Shown here piece after piece: positions 30,130-35,244 of a DNA stretch of 48,312 nt. The position numbers and the translations under genes were made by a program. The number at the start of each line of letters is the position of its first letter. Position 1 is the first letter of the stretch. The notes under the pieces are model-generated. The model was not told the DNA's origin. It ran no database searches and saw nothing but the letters and a program-made list of their open reading frames with translations. Source of the stretch: a virus; the IMG/VR virus record IMGVR_UViG_3300027706_000012, positions 1-48,312 of that record. The stretch is one strand, 5' to 3'.

Positions 30130-30570
30130 CTATCGCTCCTCATCCAAATAAGCCGGATAGCAGCAAGGTCGATAGCTGGCAAGGAATGCCTGATAGTCGG
30201 ACTCTGCCTTTTGCTCGCGCTTCTTTGCATCCTGGATGTGCAGGCGTGTCACTCGCTCCAGATAGGCTTGATGCTCCTGGGAACGCTGTGCCTTTTCAAG
30301 CTGCCTGCGTTTGATCTCTGAATCGAGATAGGCCAGGAAGTCCTGGCGGTGTTTGCAATTGCCGTTGTGGCGCGGACCCTGCGCGTCTGGACAAGAGCAA
30401 ATCCACCGCTTAATGGTCTTGTGTGACAACTCTGCAATGACGTACTTGATGCTGTACCATTTGCCAGGATGGGTATAACTCTCCACCTGATAATGATCTT
30501 GTGCAATCTTGCGGAAAACGGGGGTATGTGCCTGGAGCTGGGGCTGCTGGCTTGCAATTTGGGTAGTCAT
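30130..30570 (-). CDS. SWIM-like zinc-finger protein
   Basis: 146 residues; AAGGAG lies 9 bases before the ATG. ICSCPDAQGPRHNGNCKHRQ has the CxCx(n)CxH pattern of SWIM zinc fingers, preceded by the usual strands (HYQVESYTHPGKWYSIKYVI). SWIM domains bind DNA or protein partners. The C-terminal half is a charged helix. A possible antisense RNA covers its leader. Confidence 0.65.
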   Translation of the reverse strand: MTTQIASQQPQLQAHTPVFRKIAQDHYQVESYTHPGKWYSIKYVIAELSHKTIKRWICSCPDAQGPRHNGNCKHRQDFLAYLDSEIKRRQLEKAQRSQEHQAYLERVTRLHIQDAKKREQKAESDYQAFLASYRPCCYPAYLDEER

Positions 30571-30657
30571 CTGGTATACTCCTTGTACTTCGCTGAGACT
30601 AATCGGACGATTGGTTTCGAGGGCCTTGCCAGTGTCCCACCACTGGCAAGGCTTTTT
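30552..30657 (+). ncRNA. Possible short antisense RNA to the SWIM-gene leader
   Basis: On the + strand TTGCAA (30552-30557), a 17-base spacer and TATACT (30575-30580) form a good promoter. About 70 bases on is a 12-bp perfect stem (30623-30634 with 30641-30652) followed by TTTTT. The transcript (about 30587-30657) would be complementary to the leader of the leftward gene at 30130. Confidence 0.4.
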
Positions 30658-30659
30658 GT

Positions 30660-31178
30660 TTAGATGAGGCTATCGAGATATGCCTCGTAGGGGTCCTGCA
30701 TGTCGTAGGCTTCGGCAGGGTCGGGCTGCTCTGGCTCGCCTTCCTCACCCTCATCCTCGCCGTAGTAGGCTGCCATGCGCTTCATCTCCGCGTCTGATGG
30801 CTGGCCGCCTTCGGCTTCGACCAGCTCGGCAATGAGCTGGTCGAGCTCGGTATAGAACTGTGCAAGCGCCGTTTCGTGCTGCTCTTTGTTGTGGCTGGTG
30901 CCTGCTGCGCAAAGAGCGCAATTCAGGTCCTGCGCGAAACCAGCAAAGAAGAGATTCAGACCTGCGGCGATGCGCGCTTTATGGCTGGCTGCGATAGAGT
31001 CGACATGCTGGCGGCGCGTGTGGAAAACGGCTTTGAGGCAATGCTCGCAGTCGAGGTTGAGATCAAAAGGCTGCGCAACCAGGGCCGCGTGTTGCTCTGG
31101 TGTATGCGCCATTGGCTGCCAAAAGCAGCAATAGCACAGGCTGGAGTAAACGAAGGTCTGAGTCTTGAGAGTGGTCAT
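30660..31178 (-). CDS. Cysteine-rich protein with acidic tail
   Basis: 172 residues from ATG 31178, with AAAGGAA upstream. CEHC and CALC pairs plus an N-terminal CYCC cluster suggest metal binding; residues 130-172 are very acidic (GEDEGEEGEPEQPDPAEAYD). First gene behind the promoter at 31246-31276. An in-frame start MAL of an overlapping leader frame is present at 31227. Confidence 0.55.
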   Translation of the reverse strand: MTTLKTQTFVYSSLCYCCFWQPMAHTPEQHAALVAQPFDLNLDCEHCLKAVFHTRRQHVDSIAASHKARIAAGLNLFFAGFAQDLNCALCAAGTSHNKEQHETALAQFYTELDQLIAELVEAEGGQPSDAEMKRMAAYYGEDEGEEGEPEQPDPAEAYDMQDPYEAYLDSLI

Positions 31179-31245
31179 GAGTGAAATTCCTTTCTTTGAG
31201 GCCCAAGATGGGCGTTTTGAGGGCCATCCGTTTTTTGCCCCTCTG

Positions 31246-31276
31246 TATATAGAACGATTTGGATACGTAAAAGTAA
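31246..31276 (-). promoter_or_regulatory. Leftward promoter, normal copy
   Basis: TTACTT (31276-31271), 17-base spacer, TCTATA (31253-31248). The leader carries GGCAAAAAACGGATGGCCC, which recurs behind the promoter at 29046. This promoter is the reference copy for the adenine-stripped one at 32034-32062. Confidence 0.65.
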
Positions 31277-31386
31277 CGTAAAAATTGGCTAAACTGGCTC
31301 TATTCCTGCATCCATGCCACATTGTTCTCTTGTGTACAGGATGAGGCATGAACCTCTTGTGTAGCGCAAGCAAGGCAAGCACGCCA

Positions 31387-31405
31387 GGGGTGGGGCGGGG
31401 AGGGG
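31387..31405 (+). other. Perfect G-quadruplex motif, copy 1
   Basis: GGGGTGGGGCGGGGAGGGG: four runs of four G with single-base loops. A near-identical motif is at 32235-32253, so the pair brackets the SLOG gene. Both lie on the + strand, the template strand for the leftward transcript. Confidence 0.7.
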
Positions 31406-31441
31406 CGAAACCTGGGGGAAGCACGAACGAACTGGGGACAC

Positions 31442-31473
31442 AAAAAAGCCGCCGACCAGGAAGGCCAGCGGGT
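31442..31473 (-). terminator. Terminator of the SLOG gene
   Basis: On the minus strand a 9-bp stem, CCGCTGGCC with GGTCGGCGG (G-T pairs included), is followed by CTTTTTT. It stands 17 bases after the SLOG stop codon. Confidence 0.6.
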
Positions 31474-31489
31474 CTTTTTTGCGGGGCGA

Positions 31490-31969
31490 TCAGCCCCAAA
31501 GCGAGGGGGCCGACACGCCAGAAGCAGCCGCGCAGGAGCAGGAAACGACGAACACTGGAACGCCCATTTTTTTGGCGAGAGCCACAGAAGCCGCCGAACC
31601 GCGAGAACCGCAGCAGGAAAAGACGACGGCGCAAGAAACCGAGCGCAGCAGCGCAGCCGAGCGAGCAACACCAGCGCCCCGACCGAGCGAGGACCAGGCG
31701 GCAGGGAAGACCGAGACCGACAAACCACGCGAACGGGCCGCAGAGACAGCCAGCGCGTCAGCGCCAGAAGCACCACCGGAGACGACCACCGAACCGGCAG
31801 GCAGGGCCGCAACCAGGGAGCGAACCAGCGAGGCAGGCGCGGAAGGAGACGAACCCCAGGCGCGAGACCCGAGCACCGCGACACGGGAACCAGCCGGAAG
31901 CGAGCGAACGAAAGAAACAGCGGGCGCAAGGGCCGCAGGAACGGAGGCAGAAGAAGAGCAAGAGACCAC
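31490..31969 (-). CDS. SLOG-family (DUF2493/YspA-like) nucleotide-binding-type protein with adenine-free coding strand
   Basis: 159 residues from GTG 31969 (TTG 32020 also in frame). SLOG motifs: RVAVLGSRAW, VVVSGGASGADALAV, VFPAAWSSLGRGAGVARSA, VALAKKMGVPVFVV. Compared with the usual family pattern, charged positions are changed (SRDW to SRAW, RN to RS). Adenine is almost absent from the coding strand, so the protein uses F L S C W P R V A G plus one Asp, two Lys and one Met. The start is A-free with a GGGGG ribosome site at a spacing of 7, and lies 58 bases after the predicted transcription start, as in the normal promoter copy (63). SLOG proteins bind nucleotides or ligands and some act in phage defence; the ligand here is unknown. 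Confidence 0.7.
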   Translation of the reverse strand: MVSCSSSASVPAALAPAVSFVRSLPAGSRVAVLGSRAWGSSPSAPASLVRSLVAALPAGSVVVSGGASGADALAVSAARSRGLSVSVFPAAWSSLGRGAGVARSAALLRSVSCAVVFSCCGSRGSAASVALAKKMGVPVFVVSCSCAAASGVSAPSLWG

Positions 31970-32033
31970 CGGACACCCCCAGAAAGAACGCCCACCCCGC
32001 GCAGGAGGGGCCAGGAACAAAAGCGCATCTACT

Positions 32034-32062
32034 TATAGAACGAGCAGGAAACGGAAAAGTAA
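32034..32062 (-). promoter_or_regulatory. Leftward promoter, adenine-stripped copy, driving the SLOG gene
   Basis: TTACTT (32062-32057), 17-base spacer, TCTATA (32039-32034). In a 31-base alignment with the promoter at 31246-31276, 26 bases agree and the five differences all fall on adenines of the normal copy, replaced by C, T, T, G, C. The A residues in the -35 and -10 hexamers are kept. Confidence 0.75.
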
Positions 32063-32580
32063 CGCGCATAGAAAACAGACCGACCGGACGGAAAAGGCGC
32101 GAAGGCAGGGAAGGCCCGCGACGAAGGAACAACAACACGCGACCAGCCGCGCCACAGCACCCCACCTGTGTTTTCAAAAAGGGAACGAGCGCCGACCAGC
32201 CGCGCCCACAACGCGAAAAGGCGACGGCACGCGAGGGGCGGGGCGGGGAGGGGCGAAGGGAACGAACGGCACGCAGGCAGCCGGAGCGCGACGAGGGCAG
32301 CCGGGCGACAAGCGCGAAGGCGCCAAAAGGAGGGGAACGACACCCGCGCGGCACGAGCAACCAGGCAAAGGAAACAAGAGCAGGGCAGCCGGGCGAAAAG
32401 GCCGCGCGCCGCGAAGCCCCGCCCAAAACGCGCACCAGGCCGCCCGAGACGAGCGGAAACCCACCCAGGCCGGGGCGCAAGACCAAGACGCCGACAAAAA
32501 AACGCCGCGAACGCCGACAACCGCGCAGGAAACAAGAAACGCACAAAGACCCCCACCACCAACAACACAGCGAGCAGCAC
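32063..32580 (-). other. Adenine-free leftward segment without assignable product
   Basis: Three minus-strand frames are open through almost all of it. One ends at a TGA at 32174-32176, one of the few places where A is kept; another reads through LKTQVG there. None matches a known protein to me, and composition (Arg, Cys, Pro, Phe) does not single out a coding frame. It could be an untranslated leader, a second reduced-alphabet gene or a structured RNA. Confidence 0.5.
32235..32253 (+). other. Perfect G-quadruplex motif, copy 2
   Basis: GGGGCGGGGCGGGGAGGGG, one base different from copy 1 at 31387. The identity extends into a following CGAA. Confidence 0.7.
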
Positions 32581-32803
32581 TACAAGAAAAAAAATTGCAT
32601 GTCAAGGACGTAGTGGAATGGAGTGTAGTGGAATGGAATGGAGTGTAGTGGAATGGAGGGAAATGCCGCGTTGTTTCGATGGCGAGAAAGCTTAAGTGTT
32701 GAAAGCGGCATTTCCCGGAATGGAACGGAACGGAATGGAATGGAACGGAACGGAATGGAACGAAGCCGAAGGGTATCCTTGACATGCAATTTTTTTTCTT
32801 GTA
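32581..32803. promoter_or_regulatory. Divergent promoter region built on a 28-bp inverted repeat
   Basis: Perfect arms 32581-32608 and 32776-32803, each containing TTGACA and a T8 tract pointing outward. A second perfect 12-bp pair, GGGAAATGCCGC (32658-32669) and GCGGCATTTCCC (32705-32716), is nested inside. The remaining sequence is a pentamer satellite of GGAAT and GGAAC units on both flanks. Fires towards the adenine-free unit on the left and the methyltransferases on the right. No gene in this 348-base gap. Confidence 0.7.
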
Positions 32804-32928
32804 CCATGTTAAGTGTTGTGGGTGTGGGTCGTCATCACGCTATCATCCCCCTTTTGCGCTGCCACCTTGCCCCTTTTTTCAAAAAAAATTCATGGTGTTT
32901 TTCAACCCTCTTTATACTAAAAGCAAAA

Positions 32929-33741
32929 ATGCTCACCGTTGGTTCACTCTTCACCGGCATCGGCGGCATCGATCTTGGCCTGGAGCAGACTGGTGGCTTT
33001 CGTATTGCCTGGCAGGTTGAAATCTCTCCATATTGTTGTCGCCTTCTTGCTTATCGATGGCCGCATATTCCCCGCTATGGCGACATTTGCCAGCTTGATT
33101 TCTCTCAAATGGAGCCGGTTGATGTGCTGGCTGGTGGCTTTCCGTGTCAGGATGTGAGCCTTGCTAATCGTCGCCGGGAGGGACTTGATGGAGCGCGATC
33201 TGGATTGTGGGGCGAATTTGTGCGTGCCATTGTTGCGCTTCGACCCAGATATGTCCTCGTGGAAAACGTTGACGCCCTGCGTTATGCAGGGACAGCACAA
33301 AAAGCGGCTGCCCCTCTTGGTCGAATACTTGGCGACCTGGCCGGAGTCGGGTATGATGCGGAGTGGTGTCGTTTATCGGCAGCCGCCCTCGGTTACTCCC
33401 ACTATCGCCCCCGTCTCTTCATTATTGCCTACCCCGAAGGCTCACGACGGGAGGCGCTCTTATGTGACATCCCAATGGGCTATTTCACGCAACGAGAAGG
33501 GCCTTCCGTTCAGTTGGATCGGCGTGGGTGCGTACTGGCATCACTTGAGCAAAGCCTACGGCAACCCTCGGTTTTCGGAAGCGATCCTGGGATTCCCTCT
33601 CGACTGGACCGCCTTACCGCCCTCGGAAACTCGGTGATGCCGGAGATGGCTCGTGTGATTGGAGCATGCATTCTTGTCGCAGAAGCAAACGAAGCAAATG
33701 AAACAGAGTCACGAATGGTATACGCCCCCGCGCTACCTTGA
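32929..33741 (+). CDS. DNA cytosine-5 methyltransferase (Dcm type)
   Basis: 270 residues, ATG 32929; a TATACT box only 11 bases upstream and no ribosome site suggest an almost leaderless message. Motif I is GSLFTGIGGIDLGLE, motif IV GGFPCQDVS with catalytic C73, motif VI ENV (112-114), motif VIII RPRLFIIA, motif X LTALGNSVMPEMA. The target-recognition region between VIII and X is short (about 55 residues). Transfers methyl from S-adenosylmethionine to cytosine, likely to protect element DNA from host restriction. A second plausible protein is encoded in another frame of the same DNA. Confidence 0.9.
   Translation: MLTVGSLFTGIGGIDLGLEQTGGFRIAWQVEISPYCCRLLAYRWPHIPRYGDICQLDFSQMEPVDVLAGGFPCQDVSLANRRREGLDGARSGLWGEFVRAIVALRPRYVLVENVDALRYAGTAQKAAAPLGRILGDLAGVGYDAEWCRLSAAALGYSHYRPRLFIIAYPEGSRREALLCDIPMGYFTQREGPSVQLDRRGCVLASLEQSLRQPSVFGSDPGIPSRLDRLTALGNSVMPEMARVIGACILVAEANEANETESRMVYAPALP
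33161..33637 (+). CDS. Overprinted frame inside the cytosine methyltransferase gene
   Basis: 158 residues entirely inside the Dcm gene, in a different frame. SSWKTLTP, EYLATWPESGMMRSGVVYRQ, SSLLPTPKAHDGRRS and NPRFSEAILGFPLDWTALPP match a recurrent signature of phage Dcm-associated sequence (WPxSGM, LPTPxAxDG, GFPxxWT), which in other phage methylases lies just before motif X. Both frames therefore look family-like. It may be translated on its own or be a frame-shifted relic; no strong ribosome site seen. Confidence 0.4.
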   Translation: MLIVAGRDLMERDLDCGANLCVPLLRFDPDMSSWKTLTPCVMQGQHKKRLPLLVEYLATWPESGMMRSGVVYRQPPSVTPTIAPVSSLLPTPKAHDGRRSYVTSQWAISRNEKGLPFSWIGVGAYWHHLSKAYGNPRFSEAILGFPLDWTALPPSETR

Positions 33742-34261
33742 GGTAGTGCGTCAGCTTCTGGGCGTGATTGATCTGGACCCTGCAAGCTGCGCGGAGGCAA
33801 ACACACTCGTTCAGGCTCGCTGCTTCTATGATCGAGAGATGGATGGGCTAATGAGGTTGTGGCCTGGACGAGTCTATCTGAATCCTCCCTATGGCAAGTA
33901 TGGCTCATCCTCGCAGCAGGGGCGTTGGATGGCGAAGCTACGAGAGCAGTTTGAGGCTGGTATCACAGTGGAGGCGGTGGCGCTGGTGAATGCGGCGACG
34001 GATGCGAAATGGTTTGCTCCGCTCTGGCGTTACTCTCTCTGCTTTGTCGATCATCGTATCAACTTCATTGATGGCTCTGGCGGGTGCGCGGGGAGATTAT
34101 CTCAACGCGCAAGCTGTTTTGTGTATCTTGGTACTCGCTCCGATTCCTTCGCTCGTCTCTTTCGCCCTTTCGGCCATGTGGTGTGTCCTGCTGTATCGTT
34201 TGAGGAACGCGAGAACGGTCGGGTGCGCGTCAGCTTTTCAAGAACCCGCCGCAGCGGATAG
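33698..34261 (+). CDS. Phage DNA N6-adenine methyltransferase
   Basis: 187 residues from ATG 33698, overlapping the Dcm gene by 44 bases (TTG or GTG codons further up are possible). EWYTPPRYLEVVRQLLGVID and LDPASC are the S-adenosylmethionine-side motifs; YLNPPYG is the catalytic (D/N)PPY motif; FVDHRINFIDGSG follows as in the phage Dam family (PF05869 type). Protects DNA or marks it. The 3' end lies in the first copy of a 55-bp repeat. Confidence 0.85.
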   Translation: MKQSHEWYTPPRYLEVVRQLLGVIDLDPASCAEANTLVQARCFYDREMDGLMRLWPGRVYLNPPYGKYGSSSQQGRWMAKLREQFEAGITVEAVALVNAATDAKWFAPLWRYSLCFVDHRINFIDGSGGCAGRLSQRASCFVYLGTRSDSFARLFRPFGHVVCPAVSFEERENGRVRVSFSRTRRSG

Positions 34262-34439
34262 CCTTGCTCCCGGCAGGGTTGCGCCACGCCCTTCCTTTTT
34301 CTCTTTCAAGATAGGCAGGTGGCGCGCTACCTTGAATGCTGCGCTAGTTGACCAGGCTGCCTTAAACGCGGTAACGGTGGATGTGCGTCAGCTTCTAAGA
34401 GACCCGCCGCAGCGGAATAGCCTTGCTCCCGGCAGGGTT
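34226..34439 (+). repeat. Duplicated 55-bp segment ending in TTGCTCCCGGCAGGGT
   Basis: Copies at 34226-34280, overlapping the adenine methyltransferase stop, and 34385-34439. They share CGTCAGCTT, CCCGCCGCAGCGGA and CCTTGCTCCCGGCAGGGTT. The last 18 bases occur a third time at 34677-34694 and in degraded form near 34715. Confidence 0.75.
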
Positions 34440-34451
34440 ACTTTCAAGAGA

Positions 34452-34504
34452 GAGATGCCCGACTGGCCTACCCCTTGTACTTTAAAGGGCCAGTCGGGCA
34501 TCTC
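34452..34504. repeat. Hairpin 1: 17-bp perfect inverted repeat
   Basis: Arms 34452-34468 and 34488-34504, 19-base loop. First of three large hairpins in the 536-base gap 34262-34797, which has no convincing gene. Confidence 0.7.
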
Positions 34505-34527
34505 ATTCCTTATGGTCTTTAAAGGCA

Positions 34528-34590
34528 GTGAAAGCATGATGATCTTTCTTCCTTTTTAAACTAGAAAGGAAAAGATCATGATGCTTTCAC
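34528..34590. repeat. Hairpin 2: about 27-bp imperfect inverted repeat
   Basis: GTGAAAGCAT at 34528 pairs with ATGCTTTCAC at 34581-34590; the arms continue inward with few mismatches to an A/T-rich loop. Confidence 0.65.
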
Positions 34591-34617
34591 CTTCTTTGTG
34601 GTAAGAGTTTCGCGGAG

Positions 34618-34667
34618 CATGATGCCCTCATTCCTTTTTTTACTATCAAGAGAAAGAGGGCATGATG
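34618..34667. repeat. Hairpin 3: 12-bp perfect inverted repeat
   Basis: CATGATGCCCTC (34618-34629) pairs with GAGGGCATGATG (34656-34667). CATGATG also occurs in hairpin 2, so the hairpins may share an origin. Confidence 0.65.
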
Positions 34668-34797
34668 CGTAGCGTTCCTTGCTCCCGGCAGGGTCATTAC
34701 TTAACAGTTCCGCGAATGCGTGCCTGCCCCCGGAGGGTAACTATTTAAACAGATTTCGCGCAGGCGTTCCTATGCGGGGAAGGTGGGAATGGTGGGG

Positions 34798-35187
34798 TTA
34801 ATGCCGTTTGACGACCACAAACGACTTTGAGGTTTCGGCCTGGCTTCCATCTTGCCACCGGGCGATAGCCGAGGCCTCTGCTTTACCAGTGCAGGGAGCC
34901 GGACTATTGAGCCAGATCCAACGATACTCGTTCGGCATATCTTTCTGTGCAGTGATGGGCGTACTCAGTAAATGGCTCCCATCACAATACTCGATGGAGA
35001 TCTGCACACTCGCCCCTGGATCTCCCTTGACACAAAATTCACTGATGCCATCTTCCAGTGCCACAATGCAGGTGAATGAGATCGACCTGGTTGTTTGATG
35101 AGGTTTGAAATGCTGCTGGAGAATGATTCCATATCCCAAGAAGACGATGAAAAAGAGTAAGGCTGTTGAAATTGCTCGTTGTTTCAT
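34798..35187 (-). CDS. Secreted or membrane-anchored small protein
   Basis: 129 residues from ATG 35187 (ATG 35244 possible). One N-terminal hydrophobic segment (STALLFFIVFLGYGIIL), then a strand-rich extracytoplasmic part with Cys residues (ISFTCIVALEDGISEFCVKG; APCTGKAEA). Last gene of the leftward late operon. Could be a lysis accessory, a surface exclusion protein or a cargo gene. Confidence 0.55.
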   Translation of the reverse strand: MKQRAISTALLFFIVFLGYGIILQQHFKPHQTTRSISFTCIVALEDGISEFCVKGDPGASVQISIEYCDGSHLLSTPITAQKDMPNEYRWIWLNSPAPCTGKAEASAIARWQDGSQAETSKSFVVVKRH

Positions 35188-35244
35188 AATGCCATGTATG
35201 CCCCTATCAATCAGAATCAATCTCCTCAACGTATCACCTTTCAC

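Larger units (their letters stand above)
31179..31489. other. Intergenic region, 311 bases
   Basis: Holds the leader and promoter of the gene at 30660, two direct copies of CTCTTGTGTA (near 31326 and 31353), a G-quadruplex motif at 31387 and the terminator of the SLOG gene. No gene seen; frames here are open only because T is scarce. Confidence 0.5.
31574..32580. other. Thymine-desert on the + strand (adenine-free leftward strand)
   Basis: Between 31621 and 32580 only 14 of 960 + strand bases are T. T-free runs: 31574-31757 (184), 31759-32027 (269), 32070-32166 (97), 32175-32580 (406). A, C and G are all common. Because every stop codon contains T and A, nearly all six frames stay open here, which explains the many long frames. 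The right edge coincides with the divergent inverted-repeat promoter and the left edge with the SLOG terminator. The T that remain coincide with a promoter, the GAD aspartate codon, the KKM codons and a TGA. Confidence 0.9.

Noticed and set aside
31758-32546. Long Cys/Arg-rich minus-strand frame across the SLOG gene
   Set aside because: Open for the same reason (no A on that strand); out of frame with the SLOG motifs.
31574-32580. Diversity-generating retroelement
   Set aside because: Adenine-specific change fits the idea, but no reverse transcriptase, template repeat or target gene was found in the window. Kept only as a mechanistic analogy.
31348-32648. Long Arg/Lys/Pro-rich reading frames on the + strand
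   Set aside because: They stay open only because T is almost absent, so stop codons cannot occur. Low-complexity composition, no ribosome sites, and they lie opposite the SLOG gene.
32638-32928. N-terminal extension of the cytosine methyltransferase
   Set aside because: The frame is open upstream, but the sequence is pentamer satellite and promoter DNA; motif I begins directly after ATG 32929.
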